In this document: positions 1-8,962 of the stretch, piece by piece
Position numbering within the stretch: position 1 is the stretch's first letter
Layout: the number at the start of each line of letters is the position of its first letter
DNA from: Ideonella margarita
Lineage (GTDB): Bacteria; Pseudomonadota; Gammaproteobacteria; Burkholderiales; Burkholderiaceae_C
Assembly: GCF_038066635.1 (NCBI RefSeq)
Contig: NZ_JBBUTI010000002.1
Span: 248,001 to 312,000, forward strand
DNA: 64,000 nucleotides
Direction: 5' to 3'
Made by a program: the position numbers and the translations under genes
Notes under the pieces: generated by a model
Database searches by the model: none
The model's input: the letters and a program-made list of their open reading frames with translations, nothing else
What the model was told of the DNA's origin: nothing

Positions 1-801
1 CAAGTGCTGGCCCAGGCCTGCGCCAACGGCGTGGATGACCTGACGCTGCTGAGCGGCGCAGAGGCGCGTGCACTCGAGCCCGCGCTGGCCTGCGAAGCGG
101 CGCTGCTGTCACCGTCCACCGGCATCATCGACAGCCACGGCCTGATGCTGGCCTTGCTGGGTGATGCCGAAGACGCCGGCGCGATGCTGGCCGTGCTGTC
201 GCCACTGCAGCGCGCGCGCTGGCACCAGGGCCACTGGGAGCTTGAGGTGGGCAGCGCCACCCCCAGCCGGCTGCGCGCCCGCCAGGTGGTGAATGCCGCC
301 GGCCTGAATGCCTGCACTCTGGCCACACGGTTTGAGGGCTTGGCCAGTTCGTACGTGCCCACGCCGCACTATGCGCAGGGCGCGTACTTCAGCTTGACCG
401 GGCGCGCGCCGTTTTCACGGCTGATCTACCCGGTGCCGGGCGAAAGCAGCCACCTGGGTGTGCACCTGACGCTCGACCTGGGCGGGCAGGCGCGTTTCGG
501 CCCGAGCTTCCGCTGGGTGGATGAGGTGGATTACCGCGTGGACGCGGCCGATGGCGCGGGCTTCGAGACAGAGATTCGCCACTACTGGCCAGGCCTGCCG
601 GCCGATGCGCTGTTGCCCGGTTATGCGGGCGTGCGGCCGAAAATCAGCGGCCCGGGTGAGCCGGCCGCTGATTTCCGCATTGACGGGCCGGCGCTGCATG
701 GCCTGCCCGGGCTGGTCAACCTGTTCGGCATTGAATCGCCGGGGTTGACCGCCAGCCTCGCCATTGCTGACGAGGTGATGCTGGCCTTGTCAGCCGGCTG
801 A
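1..801 (+). CDS. NAD(P)/FAD-dependent oxidoreductase, L-2-hydroxyglutarate oxidase-like (5' end missing)
   Basis: The reading frame is open from the first base, so the gene starts left of the window; the GTG at base 4 is internal. About 266 residues of the C-terminal part are present, including the stretch ending GYAGVRPKISGPGEP and FGIESPGLTASLAIAD. These are typical of the DAO/LhgO family, which oxidises 2-hydroxy acids or amines using FAD. The N-terminal FAD-binding Rossmann motif must lie in the missing portion, roughly 100 residues by family length. The 3' end overlaps the convergent small gene by 12 bases. Substrate specificity cannot be read from this fragment. Confidence 0.85.
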   Translation, partial: QVLAQACANGVDDLTLLSGAEARALEPALACEAALLSPSTGIIDSHGLMLALLGDAEDAGAMLAVLSPLQRARWHQGHWELEVGSATPSRLRARQVVNAAGLNACTLATRFEGLASSYVPTPHYAQGAYFSLTGRAPFSRLIYPVPGESSHLGVHLTLDLGGQARFGPSFRWVDEVDYRVDAADGAGFETEIRHYWPGLPADALLPGYAGVRPKISGPGEPAADFRIDGPALHGLPGLVNLFGIESPGLTASLAIADEVMLALSAG

Positions 802-993
802 AGCGGCCGAAGCTGCGGCCGACGCCGCAGGTGCCACAGGTACAACGACGGCGGCCGAAGCCGGCGCATCCGGCGCGTGCACGGCATCAGCGCCGTGCTT
901 TTCGCCGCCCATGTCCAGGCTGTCGCCGCCCTTGCTGATGACCCACAGCGCCACGCCGGCGAACACCGCAAAACCCAAAGCCAGTTTCCACAT
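790..993 (-). CDS. small single-pass membrane protein, function unknown
   Basis: The gene encodes 67 residues: a hydrophobic helix at about residues 3-20 (begins MWKLALGFAVFAGVAL), a short charged segment, and an Ala/Pro/Val-rich tail. The ATG at 993 is preferred over the upstream TTG (999) because GGAG sits 9 bases upstream of the ATG. The protein is probably anchored in the inner membrane with the tail on one side. It is not recognised as any named family. It converges on, and overlaps, the end of the FAD oxidoreductase gene. Confidence 0.6.
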   Translation of the reverse strand: MWKLALGFAVFAGVALWVISKGGDSLDMGGEKHGADAVHAPDAPASAAVVVPVAPAASAAASAASAG

Positions 994-1077
994 GATCAAG
1001 ATCTCCAGAAGGTAAAGGTATGTCGGTGGCTGTGCCAGGTGCCGGGCATCGGCCCTCTGGCAACAAGCTACCGTCTC

Positions 1078-1110
1078 ACAAAAAGAACAAGGCGACCGAA
1101 GCCGCCTTGT
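1078..1110 (-). terminator. rho-independent terminator of the MFS transporter gene
   Basis: Read on the minus strand, ACAAGGCG and CGCCTTGT form a strong stem, extended by two further pairs, closed by a TTCG tetraloop. A CTTTTTG tract follows. It lies 46 bases after the MFS transporter stop codon and is correctly oriented for that gene. Confidence 0.8.
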
Positions 1111-1155
1111 CGAACACCCGCCGGGGCAGCATCAGCCGCCCGGGCAGTGGCAGGA

Positions 1156-2919
1156 TCAGTCGCCTGCGTAGATGTCGACGTCCTTGGTTTCCTTGACGAA
1201 CAGCATGCCGATGACGAAGGTCGCGCCGGCGATGATGATCGGGTACCAGAGGCCGTTGTACATGTTGCCGGTCTGCGCCACGATGGCGAAGGCGGTGGTT
1301 GGCAGCAGGCCGCCGAACCAGCCGTTGCCGATGTGGTACGGCAGGCTCATCGAGGTGTAGCGGATGCGGGTCGGGAACATTTCCACCAGCATCGCGGCGA
1401 TCGGGCCGTAGACCATGGTCACCAGCAGCACCAGGAAGGACAGGATCAGCACGATCTTGACCTTGTCCAGCTTGGCCGGGTCAGCCTTGTCCGGGTAGCC
1501 GGCGGCCTTCAGGGCGGCCTTCAGCTTGCCGGTCAGCACGGCGTCCTTGGCGGTCTTCTCGTCGCTCAGGGCCTTCACGCTGGCGGTGGCAGCAGCCACA
1601 GCCTTGGCATCCGGCGTCGGAGCGGCGGTCAGGTCAGCCAGCTTCTTCTCGGCAGCGCCCTTGGCGGTCGCGATATCTTCCGGCGTCACGGCCATCGAGA
1701 TCTCGACCTCACCCACCTTGATGGTGGCCGGCTTGCCGGGCAGATCGACGTTGTCATAGCTCACCGAAGCGGCTGCCAGCTTCTGCTTGGCGATGTCGCA
1801 CGAGGAGGTGAACTTCTTGGTGCCGGTCGGGTTGAACTGGAACGAGCACTCGGCCGGATCCGCCGTGACCACCACCTTGGCAGAAGCTTGCGCCTTGGCC
1901 AGGTCAGGGTTGGCGGCTTCCGTCAGCATCTTGAAGACCGGGAAGTAGGTCAGGCAGGCGATCAGGCAGCCGGCCATGATGATGGGCTTGCGGCCGATCT
2001 TGTCCGACAGCGAGCCGAACACGATGAAGAACGGCGTGCCGATCAGCAGCGAGATGGCCACCAGGATGTTGGCGGTGGCACCGTCAACCTTCAGCGCCTG
2101 CGTCAGGAAGAACAGGGCGTAGAACTGGCCCGTGTACCAGACGACGGCCTGGCCGGCGGTCAGGCCCACCAGTGCCAGGATGACGATCTTCAGGTTCTTC
2201 CACTGGCCGAAGGATTCGGTCAGCGGTGCCTTGGAGGTCTTGCCCTCGGCCTTCATCTTCTTGAAGGCAGGCGATTCGTTCATCGACAGACGGATCCAGA
2301 CCGAGATGGCCAGCAGCAGGATCGACACGATGAACGGCACACGCCAGCCCCAGGCAGCGAATTCGTCTTCGCCGATCGCGGTGCGGGTGCCCAGGATGAC
2401 CATCAGCGACAGGAACAGGCCCAGCGTGGCGGTGGTCTGGATCCACGCCGTGTAGGCGCCGCGCTTGCCGTGCGGTGCGTGTTCAGCCACGTAGGTGGCA
2501 GCGCCACCGTACTCGCCGCCCAGGGCCAGGCCCTGCAGCAGGCGCAGGCCGATCAGGATGACCGGAGCGGCCACGCCGATCGACGCATAGTTCGGCAGCA
2601 CACCGACGATGAACGTCGACAGGCCCATGATCAGGATCGTGACCAGGAAGGTGTACTTGCGGCCGATCATGTCGCCGAGGCGACCGAAGACCAGCGCACC
2701 GAACGGACGCACGATGAAGCCGGCGGCAAAAGCCAGCAGCGCGAAGATGAACGCCGAGTTCGGGTCCAGGCCTGCGAAGAACTGCTTGGCGATGATGGCC
2801 GCCAAGGAACCGTACAGGTAGAAGTCGTACCACTCGAACACCGTGCCCAGCGACGAGGCGAAGATGACCTTCTTTTCCTCTGCCGTCATTGGCGCGGTGG
2901 ATGCCACTGCAGTTGCCAT
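1156..2919 (-). CDS. MFS transporter, metabolite:H+ symporter (MHS/ProP-type) family, with large periplasmic insertion
   Basis: The product has 587 residues. The N-terminus contains the FEWYDFYLYG motif and the loop 2-3 motif GRLGDMIGRK, both hallmarks of MHS-family proton symporters for small organic acids or osmolytes. A second GRK motif (SDKIGRKPII) marks loop 8-9. Between predicted TM9 and TM10 sits about 153 extra residues (roughly 334-486), Ala/Lys-rich with two cysteines. Normal topology puts this loop in the periplasm. Family members without the insert are about 430-450 residues. The ATG at 2919 has GGAG 7 bases upstream. The gene is monocistronic and ends at a good terminator. The substrate is unknown. 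Confidence 0.93.
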   Translation of the reverse strand: MATAVASTAPMTAEEKKVIFASSLGTVFEWYDFYLYGSLAAIIAKQFFAGLDPNSAFIFALLAFAAGFIVRPFGALVFGRLGDMIGRKYTFLVTILIMGLSTFIVGVLPNYASIGVAAPVILIGLRLLQGLALGGEYGGAATYVAEHAPHGKRGAYTAWIQTTATLGLFLSLMVILGTRTAIGEDEFAAWGWRVPFIVSILLLAISVWIRLSMNESPAFKKMKAEGKTSKAPLTESFGQWKNLKIVILALVGLTAGQAVVWYTGQFYALFFLTQALKVDGATANILVAISLLIGTPFFIVFGSLSDKIGRKPIIMAGCLIACLTYFPVFKMLTEAANPDLAKAQASAKVVVTADPAECSFQFNPTGTKKFTSSCDIAKQKLAAASVSYDNVDLPGKPATIKVGEVEISMAVTPEDIATAKGAAEKKLADLTAAPTPDAKAVAAATASVKALSDEKTAKDAVLTGKLKAALKAAGYPDKADPAKLDKVKIVLILSFLVLLVTMVYGPIAAMLVEMFPTRIRYTSMSLPYHIGNGWFGGLLPTTAFAIVAQTGNMYNGLWYPIIIAGATFVIGMLFVKETKDVDIYAGD

Positions 2920-3055
2920 GATTTGTCTCCGTTGATCTTCGGTGCGCCGCCCCAACGGCTGCGCATGTCGCGACTATCGAAGCGCCCTCTGACCGTCTTC
3001 TGACGCGGCGCTGAACGGAAACTGACAAATTCAGGCGCAACCCTGACGATTCATT

Positions 3056-3304
3056 TCAGGATGTGGGATCAGGACCCTTTGTTCGGGAAATTCCTGACAA
3101 GCTTGCTGGGGCACGTTCAGCGATCTTTTCGCAGATGTCCCACTTCGCCCCGTCGTCTAGGCGCGACCAAGCGGCAATCTCGTCGATCGTGCGGTGGCAG
3201 CCTTCGCACAGGCCCGTGGCGGCCACCATGCGGCAGATGCCGATGCACGGTGAGGGCACGGCGTTGCCGCCAGGAGCGCTGTTCACGTTGTTGTTGTCGC
3301 TCAT
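3056..3304 (-). CDS. DUF1289 domain-containing protein
   Basis: An 82-residue protein with the DUF1289 cysteine pattern: PSPCIGICRM, then GLCEGCHRTIDEIAAWS. The four cysteines suggest a small metal- or Fe-S-binding module; the molecular role of the family is unknown. The start ATG overlaps the stop of the upstream ybaK-like gene by four bases (ATGA), so the two are probably translationally coupled. Confidence 0.9.
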   Translation of the reverse strand: MSDNNNVNSAPGGNAVPSPCIGICRMVAATGLCEGCHRTIDEIAAWSRLDDGAKWDICEKIAERAPASLSGISRTKGPDPTS

Positions 3305-3795
3305 GCCTGCACCACGTCCACCACCGGCGCGCCTGTCAGCCGCTCCAGGTCTGCCGGGGCCAGGCGAAATACGCCGTGCGGATGGCCCGCTGCGGCCCAC
3401 ACCTCATCGAAGCGGAACAGCTCGCGGTCGATCAGGGTGACGGGGCGCGTCAGGTGGCCGACGGGCGAGACGCCGCCAATCGAAAACCCGGTGCGCGACT
3501 TGACGAAGTCGGCATCCGCGCGGCCGATGGGGCCGACCAGCGCCGCCACCTTCCTCTCATCGACCCGCTTGTCGCCCGAGGCGACCACCAGCACGGCCAC
3601 CTCGTCAGCGCGGCGCCGGAAGATCACGCTCTTGGCGATCTGGCCCGTCTGCAGGCCCAGCGCTTCAGCGGCTTCCTGACAAGTGCGGGCGGGCACCGAC
3701 AGCCACTGCGGCACATGCGGGTGGTTCAACTCGGCCAGCACCTGGCTGACCTGGACAAAGCCTTCATGCAGGGCGGAATCAGATTCAGAGCTCAC
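3301..3795 (-). CDS. YbaK/EbsC family aminoacyl-tRNA deacylase
   Basis: A 164-residue protein of the YbaK/ProX superfamily, which hydrolyses mischarged aminoacyl-tRNAs in trans. Family features include KSVIFRRRADEVAVLVVASGDKR (conserved Lys of the active site, residues about 55-77) and GFSIGGVSPVGH, the glycine-rich substrate loop. The start is a GTG at 3795 with no clear Shine-Dalgarno, so the start is uncertain. It is coupled to the DUF1289 gene by a 4-base overlap. Which tRNA is edited cannot be told from sequence. Confidence 0.9.
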   Translation of the reverse strand: MSSESDSALHEGFVQVSQVLAELNHPHVPQWLSVPARTCQEAAEALGLQTGQIAKSVIFRRRADEVAVLVVASGDKRVDERKVAALVGPIGRADADFVKSRTGFSIGGVSPVGHLTRPVTLIDRELFRFDEVWAAAGHPHGVFRLAPADLERLTGAPVVDVVQA

Positions 3796-3912
3796 GGGCA
3801 GGGGCGGCGCGGGGCCGCGTCAACATCAACAGCGCGCATTGTCGCCAATGCCAGGCGGCCGCTCTGCCGCGCAGCGAGGCCGGGGCAGCTGCCAGCAGGG
3901 ACAATGCAGGCC

Positions 3913-4515
3913 ATGAGCACCCTGCCCGCCTCCTCCCCAGACGCCCGTCCCGACAACGCCACCGTGATCGCAGAGATGCGCGACTGGCTGGAAAAAGCCG
4001 TCATCGGCCTGAACCTGTGCCCGTTCGCCAAGGCGGTGTACGTGAAGGAGCAGGTGCGTTACGTGGTGAGCGAGGCCACCACCACTGACGAGCTGCTGGA
4101 GCAACTGCGGCAAGAGCTGGAGCATCTGGCCGAGGTGTCGCCGGAGAAGACCGACACCACGCTGCTGATGCATCCGCAGGTGCTGGCCGACTTCCTCGAC
4201 TTCAATGATTTCCTGGAGCAGGCCGACGCGCTGCTGGAAGCGCTGGAGCTCGACGGCATCCTGCAGATCGCCGAGTTCCACCCGGAGTTCCAGTTCGAAG
4301 GCACGCGGCCGGACGACATCAGCAACTTCACCAACCGGGCGCCGTGGCCGACACTGCACCTGCTGCGCGAAGAGAGCATCGACCGTGCGGTGGAGGCCTT
4401 CCCGGAGGCCGAGGCGATTTACGAGCGCAACATCGAGACGCTCGACCAGCTGGGCGAATCAGGCTGGCGCGCGCTGTTTGCCGGCGCCGCACGGGTGCCC
4501 GGCATCAAGGGCTGA
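3913..4515 (+). CDS. DUF1415 domain-containing protein
   Basis: About 200 residues matching the DUF1415 family: an N-terminal helix with GLNLCPFAKAVY, a central acidic helical region, and the segment IAEFHPEFQFEGT followed by NFTNRAPWPTLHLLRE. The family is widespread in proteobacteria without known function. Two in-frame ATGs exist (3904 and 3913). AGGG lies 3 bases before the first and 12 before the second, so neither spacing is ideal. The gene converges on the liu operon end. Confidence 0.85.
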   Translation: MSTLPASSPDARPDNATVIAEMRDWLEKAVIGLNLCPFAKAVYVKEQVRYVVSEATTTDELLEQLRQELEHLAEVSPEKTDTTLLMHPQVLADFLDFNDFLEQADALLEALELDGILQIAEFHPEFQFEGTRPDDISNFTNRAPWPTLHLLREESIDRAVEAFPEAEAIYERNIETLDQLGESGWRALFAGAARVPGIKG

Positions 4516-4538
4516 GCCACACCCCGCCGAGTGGGGCT

Positions 4539-5453
4539 TCAGCCGGCCCGCTTGGCCAGTACCGCCCGCGCCACGCGTGAGCCATTCGGCTGGCCGAGTG
4601 CATCACGCACAAAGGCGCCGGCATCAATCAAGGCATCCAGGTTGATGCCGGTGCTGATGCCCAGGCCGTGCAGCAGGTAGACCACGTCTTCGGTCGCCAC
4701 ATTGCCCGTCGCGCCCTTGGCATACGGGCAGCCGCCCAGACCGGACACGCTGGTATCGAAGGTGCTGATGCCCACTTCCAGGCTGGCATACACGTTCGAC
4801 AGCGCCTGGCCGTAGGTGTCGTGGAAATGCCCGCTCACCTCGTTGATCGGGTAGTGCAGCAGCGCGGCCTCCAGGGCCTTCTGCACACGCCGCGGCGTGC
4901 CCACGCCTATGGTGTCGGCCACGCCCACATGGGCCACACCGATCTCCTTCATCAGCCGCGCCACCAGCGCCACGCGCTCAGGCGCAATGTCGCCTTCATA
5001 CGGGCAGCCCACGGCGCATGAGATGGCCCCGCGCACCTTCACGCCCGCCGCCCGCGCTGCGGCTACCACCGGCGCAAAACGTTCGATCGACTCGGCGATG
5101 GAGCAGTTGATGTTGCGCTGGCTGAAGGCCTCGCTGGCGGCGCCGAACACGACGATCTCGTCGGGTTGCGTCAGGGCCGCAGCCTGCCAGCCTTGCATGT
5201 TCGGCGTGAGCACCGCATAGCGCACACCCGCCTGGCGCTGCACACCCGCCATCACCTCGGCGTTGTCGGCCATCTGCGGCACCCACTTGGGCGAGACGAA
5301 GCTGGTCACCTCGATCTCGCGCAGACCAGCGGCCTGCAGGCGGTGCACCAGCTCGATCTTGACGGCCGCGGGCACGGCCTGCTTTTCGTTCTGCAGGCCG
5401 TCACGCGGGCCGACTTCAACCAGGGTGACGTGGGTTGGAAGGGTGTGGCTCAT
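4539..5453 (-). CDS. liuE: hydroxymethylglutaryl-CoA lyase
   Basis: A 304-residue TIM-barrel lyase that splits HMG-CoA into acetoacetate and acetyl-CoA, the last step of leucine degradation. It shows VEVGPRDGLQNE at the N-terminus (metal and substrate residues), GHFHDTYGQALSN (His-x-His metal ligands) and the HMGL signature SGLGGCPYAKGATGN with the catalytic cysteine. The ATG at 5453 has GGGAG 9 bases upstream, overlapping the end of liuD. It is the last gene of the liu operon. The gene is also called mvaB in some species. Confidence 0.96.
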   Translation of the reverse strand: MSHTLPTHVTLVEVGPRDGLQNEKQAVPAAVKIELVHRLQAAGLREIEVTSFVSPKWVPQMADNAEVMAGVQRQAGVRYAVLTPNMQGWQAAALTQPDEIVVFGAASEAFSQRNINCSIAESIERFAPVVAAARAAGVKVRGAISCAVGCPYEGDIAPERVALVARLMKEIGVAHVGVADTIGVGTPRRVQKALEAALLHYPINEVSGHFHDTYGQALSNVYASLEVGISTFDTSVSGLGGCPYAKGATGNVATEDVVYLLHGLGISTGINLDALIDAGAFVRDALGQPNGSRVARAVLAKRAG

Positions 5454-5457
5454 GGGG

Positions 5458-7485
5458 TCATTCTCCCTGCAGCTGCAGCAGCTCGGCGCCTTCGGCCACC
5501 TGGTCGCCCACGGCGTACAGCAGCTCGGCCACCACGCCGTCGCGCGGCGCATTCAGCGTGTGTTCCATCTTCATGGCTTCCATCACCGCCACGGCCTGCC
5601 CGGCCTGCACGCTGTCACCAGCCGCCACCAGGAAGGCGATGACCTTGCCGGGCATCGGCGCGGTCAGGCGCCCACCGGCAGCGCCACCCGCCGCGGCCTG
5701 CGCCAGCGGGTCGATGTGGGTGAGCGTGAGAGAGCCGGCGTCGCCAAACACGGCGCGGGCCTGGCCGTGGGCATGCACGGTCAGCACATGGCGAACACCG
5801 TCCAGTACCAGCTCGTGGCGGTGCTCACCCAAGGCCCGGTGAACCAGGCTCAGGCGCGCATCGCCCAGACCAATTTCAAGTGTTTCTCCGGTGCCGCGTT
5901 GCAGCGTCACGGCATGCTGCGCATCGCCCAGCGCCAGGTGCAGGCGGCGGCGCGCGCCACCGTGCATGCGCCAGCCGTCGCGGTGGCTCCAGGGGTCGGT
6001 GCCGGCTGCGCTGCGTTCGGTGGCCAGCTCATGCGCCACCACGGCAGCCACCGCCAGCGGCAGCGGCAGGCCGGGCTGGTCGAACAGCACGGCGCGCTCG
6101 CGCTCGATCAGCGCGGTGTCAAGATCCGCGGTGGCAAAGGCCTGGCTGCCCACCACGCGGCGCAGGAAGGCCACGTTGGTGTGCAAGCCGACGATGTGGG
6201 TGTCGCGCAGCGCGGCGTCCAGGCGAGCCAGCGCCTGTGCACGGTCTTCACCCCACACGATGAGCTTGGCGATCATCGAGTCGTAGAACGGGCTGATGGC
6301 ATCGCCCTGCACCACGCCGGTGTCCACCCGCACGGCGGCCGGGTTCTGGCGGCCATCGCCTTCCGCATTGCGCGTGAAAGCCACGTGGGCGGGCCACTGC
6401 AGCACGTTCAGCTGGCCGGTGGCCGGCAGGAAGCCGCCGTCGGGTTGTTCGGCGCAGATGCGCGCTTCGATGGCATGGCCATGCATGCGCAGATCGGCCT
6501 GCGCCACCGGCAGCGGCTGGCCGGCGGCCACACGCAGCTGCCACTCCACCAGGTCGTGGCCGGTGATGGCTTCGGTGACCGGATGCTCCACCTGCAGGCG
6601 GGTGTTCATCTCCATGAAGTAGAAGCGCAGGTCGCCGTCGTCGAGCTCTTCGGCGATGAATTCCACCGTGCCGGCACCCACGTAGTTCACCGCCTTGGCC
6701 GCGGCCACTGCCGCCGCGCCCATCTCGGCGCGGCGCGCCGCGCTCATGCCCGGGGCCGGCGCCTCTTCCAGCACCTTCTGGTGGCGGCGCTGCACCGAGC
6801 AGTCGCGCTCGAACAGGTAGACGCACTGGCCCTGGGTGTCGCCAAACACCTGGATCTCGATGTGCCGGGGACGCGTCACGTAGCGCTCGACCAGCACATG
6901 GTCGTTGCCGAAACTGGCCGCCGCTTCACGCTGGCACGAGCGCAGCGCGGCCGCAAAGTCTTCGGCCCGGTCCACCCGCCGCATGCCGCGGCCACCACCA
7001 CCGGCGCTGGCCTTGATGAGCACCGGATAGCCCATGGCATCGGCTTCGCGCTGCAGCAGTGCGGGGTCGTTGTCGGCGCCGTGGTAACCCGGCACCAGCG
7101 GCACGCCGGCTTGCGCCATCAGCGACTTGGCTGCGGCCTTGCTGCCCATGGCCGCAATGGCTTCCGGCGGCGGGCCGATGAACACCAGGCCGGCCGCTGC
7201 GCAGGCGCGGGCGAAGTCTTCGTTTTCGCTCAGGAAGCCATAGCCGGGATGCACGGCCTGTGCGCCGGTGGCAATGGCGGCATCGAGGATGCGCTGCCAC
7301 TGCAGGTAGCTGTCGCGCGCGGCCGAGCCACCGATGTGCACCGCTTCGTCGCAGGCGGCCACATGGCGGGCCTGCGCGTCAGCGTCGGAATACACCGCGA
7401 CGGTGTTGATGCCCATGCGGCGGGCCGTCTTGGCGACGCGGCAGGCGATCTCGCCCCGGTTCGCGATCAGGATCTTCTTGAACAT
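5458..7485 (-). CDS. liuD: methylcrotonoyl-CoA carboxylase alpha subunit (biotin carboxylase and biotin carrier)
   Basis: A 675-residue biotin enzyme subunit. It begins FKKILIANRGEIACRV (biotin carboxylase), continues with the ATP-grasp glycine loop KASAGGGGRGMR and EMNTRLQVEHPVTE, then a BT linker domain. It ends with a biotinyl domain whose EAMKMEH motif places the biotinylated lysine at about residue 639. It carboxylates biotin using ATP and bicarbonate for transfer by LiuB to 3-methylcrotonyl-CoA. The ATG at 7485 is favoured by GGAG 9 bases upstream; an in-frame ATG at 7500 overlaps the preceding stop. The operon context separates it from the similar geranyl-CoA and acetyl-CoA carboxylases. 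Confidence 0.95.
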   Translation of the reverse strand: MFKKILIANRGEIACRVAKTARRMGINTVAVYSDADAQARHVAACDEAVHIGGSAARDSYLQWQRILDAAIATGAQAVHPGYGFLSENEDFARACAAAGLVFIGPPPEAIAAMGSKAAAKSLMAQAGVPLVPGYHGADNDPALLQREADAMGYPVLIKASAGGGGRGMRRVDRAEDFAAALRSCQREAAASFGNDHVLVERYVTRPRHIEIQVFGDTQGQCVYLFERDCSVQRRHQKVLEEAPAPGMSAARRAEMGAAAVAAAKAVNYVGAGTVEFIAEELDDGDLRFYFMEMNTRLQVEHPVTEAITGHDLVEWQLRVAAGQPLPVAQADLRMHGHAIEARICAEQPDGGFLPATGQLNVLQWPAHVAFTRNAEGDGRQNPAAVRVDTGVVQGDAISPFYDSMIAKLIVWGEDRAQALARLDAALRDTHIVGLHTNVAFLRRVVGSQAFATADLDTALIERERAVLFDQPGLPLPLAVAAVVAHELATERSAAGTDPWSHRDGWRMHGGARRRLHLALGDAQHAVTLQRGTGETLEIGLGDARLSLVHRALGEHRHELVLDGVRHVLTVHAHGQARAVFGDAGSLTLTHIDPLAQAAAGGAAGGRLTAPMPGKVIAFLVAAGDSVQAGQAVAVMEAMKMEHTLNAPRDGVVAELLYAVGDQVAEGAELLQLQGE

Positions 7486-7499
7486 GTGTCTTGTCTCCA

Positions 7500-8147
7500 T
7501 CAGGCCTGGCGCTGAGCCGGGCCAAACCGCGCTTGCAGGCGGCGCAGCAGCCCCCGCACGAACTTGAACAGCAGCAGCGTCAACGCCACCATCAGCGCCA
7601 GCACCACCGCCAGCACCACAAAAAAGGCCACCGGGTGCGACCACGACAACCACAGCATGGCGGGCACGCTCACATCACCCAGCAATGACAAGCCGATGTT
7701 GGAAAACGGCTCGGGTGATGTGTTGGCCGCCGCCCGGGTGGTGGCCTTGGCCAGGTGCGAGGTGGCCGCCAGCGTGCCACCCAGCAGCGCGGCGATCACC
7801 TGCAGCGCCTCGGCATGCTCGCCGCCCACCGAAACACCGCCGCCAAACACGGCAGCAGCCAGCGCCGCACCGGCCGGAATGCGCACCAGCGTGTGCACCG
7901 CGTCCCAGGCCGAATCGACCAGCGGGATCTTGTCAGCCAGGAACTCCACCACCAGCATCACGCCGGCGGCGCCCAGCACCCACGGGTGCTGCAGCACGGC
8001 CAGGCCCGGCGGCAAAGGCAGCCAGCCCATCGCGCCCACCAGCCCCACCAGAAACACCACGCCGTACAGCCGCAGCCCGCTGGCCCAGCCGAGCGCGGCG
8101 GCCAGGGCCACCAGCTGGGTGAAATCAAAGCTGGGCAGCATCGCCAT
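7500..8147 (-). CDS. DUF4126 family integral membrane protein
   Basis: A 215-residue hydrophobic protein with about five membrane helices and the DUF4126 segments GWASGLRLYGVVFLVG and EFLADKIPLVDSAWDAVHT. The function of the family is unknown. It lies between liuC and liuD. Its ATG shares one base with the liuC stop (TGATG), and its own stop overlaps an upstream in-frame ATG of liuD, so it is an integral member of the operon although no step in leucine degradation needs it. Confidence 0.88.
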   Translation of the reverse strand: MAMLPSFDFTQLVALAAALGWASGLRLYGVVFLVGLVGAMGWLPLPPGLAVLQHPWVLGAAGVMLVVEFLADKIPLVDSAWDAVHTLVRIPAGAALAAAVFGGGVSVGGEHAEALQVIAALLGGTLAATSHLAKATTRAAANTSPEPFSNIGLSLLGDVSVPAMLWLSWSHPVAFFVVLAVVLALMVALTLLLFKFVRGLLRRLQARFGPAQRQA

Positions 8148-8929
8148 CACAGCCAGCCAGGCGCCCGTTTTTGCAGGAAGGCTGACACACCCTCCTTGCC
8201 TTCGGCGCTGCCACGCACATCGGCGATGCGGCGGGCAGTATCGGCGCGCAGATCGGCCGTCACCGGGCGGCTGGCCACGTCCTGCACCAGTTGCTTGCAG
8301 GCGCGCACCGCGGCCGGCCCGTTGGCCACCAGCGCCGCCACCATGGCCTGCACGCGCTCGTCCAGCGCTTCGGCAGGGCACACCTCATGGGCCAGGCCGA
8401 TGCGGTGAGCCTCGGCGGCCGTGAAGCGCTCGGCGGTGACGAAGTAACGCTGCGCCGCGCGCTCGCCCATGGCCTTCACCACATACGGGCCGATGGTGGC
8501 TGGCAGCAAGCCCAGTCGCGCTTCGCTCAGGCAGAAGTTGGCGGTGTCGGCGGCCAGCACCACATCGCATACCGCGGCCAGGCCCACGCCACCGGCATAA
8601 CAGTCGGCATGCACACGGCCGATCACCGGCACCGGGCAGCTGTGGATGGCCCACAGCATGTCAGCCAGGGCCTGGGCATCGGCGCGGTTCTGCTCCCAGG
8701 TGTAGTCGGCCATGGCGCGCATCCAGTTCAGGTCAGCGCCGGCACAGAAGGCCTTGCCGTGGCCGCCCAGCACCACCACGCGCACGTCGGGGTCGGCCGC
8801 CAGCGCCGTGAAGGCCTGGGTCAGCTCGGCGATCACGCCGTCGTTGAAGGCGTTGCGCAGGTCGGGCCGGTTCAGCCACACCTCGGCCACATGGGGCGAG
8901 GGGCGGCGCAGGTCGAGGGTGCTGCTCAT
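8147..8929 (-). CDS. liuC: enoyl-CoA hydratase/isomerase family protein, probable methylglutaconyl-CoA hydratase
   Basis: A 260-residue crotonase-fold protein with the oxyanion-hole segments GKAFCAGADLNWM and YAGGVGLAAVCDVVLA and the SEARLGLLPATIGPYV region. Between liuB and liuD the expected reaction is hydration of 3-methylglutaconyl-CoA to HMG-CoA. No strong ribosome-binding site is seen before the ATG at 8929. The crotonase family assignment is certain; the specific substrate is inferred from operon position. Confidence 0.92.
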   Translation of the reverse strand: MSSTLDLRRPSPHVAEVWLNRPDLRNAFNDGVIAELTQAFTALAADPDVRVVVLGGHGKAFCAGADLNWMRAMADYTWEQNRADAQALADMLWAIHSCPVPVIGRVHADCYAGGVGLAAVCDVVLAADTANFCLSEARLGLLPATIGPYVVKAMGERAAQRYFVTAERFTAAEAHRIGLAHEVCPAEALDERVQAMVAALVANGPAAVRACKQLVQDVASRPVTADLRADTARRIADVRGSAEGKEGVSAFLQKRAPGWL

Positions 8930-8962
8930 GGACGGGGTGGTTTCGGGTTTGAAAAAGGGCGC

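Noticed and set aside
877..3003. Plus-strand open frame of 708 codons opposite the MFS transporter gene
   Set aside because: The product is low-complexity Gln/His/Asp-rich sequence without recognisable domains, while the opposite strand encodes a clear transporter with a ribosome-binding site.
5263..7515. Plus-strand open frame of 750 codons opposite liuD and part of liuE
   Set aside because: Shadow of the liuD coding frame; no family resemblance.
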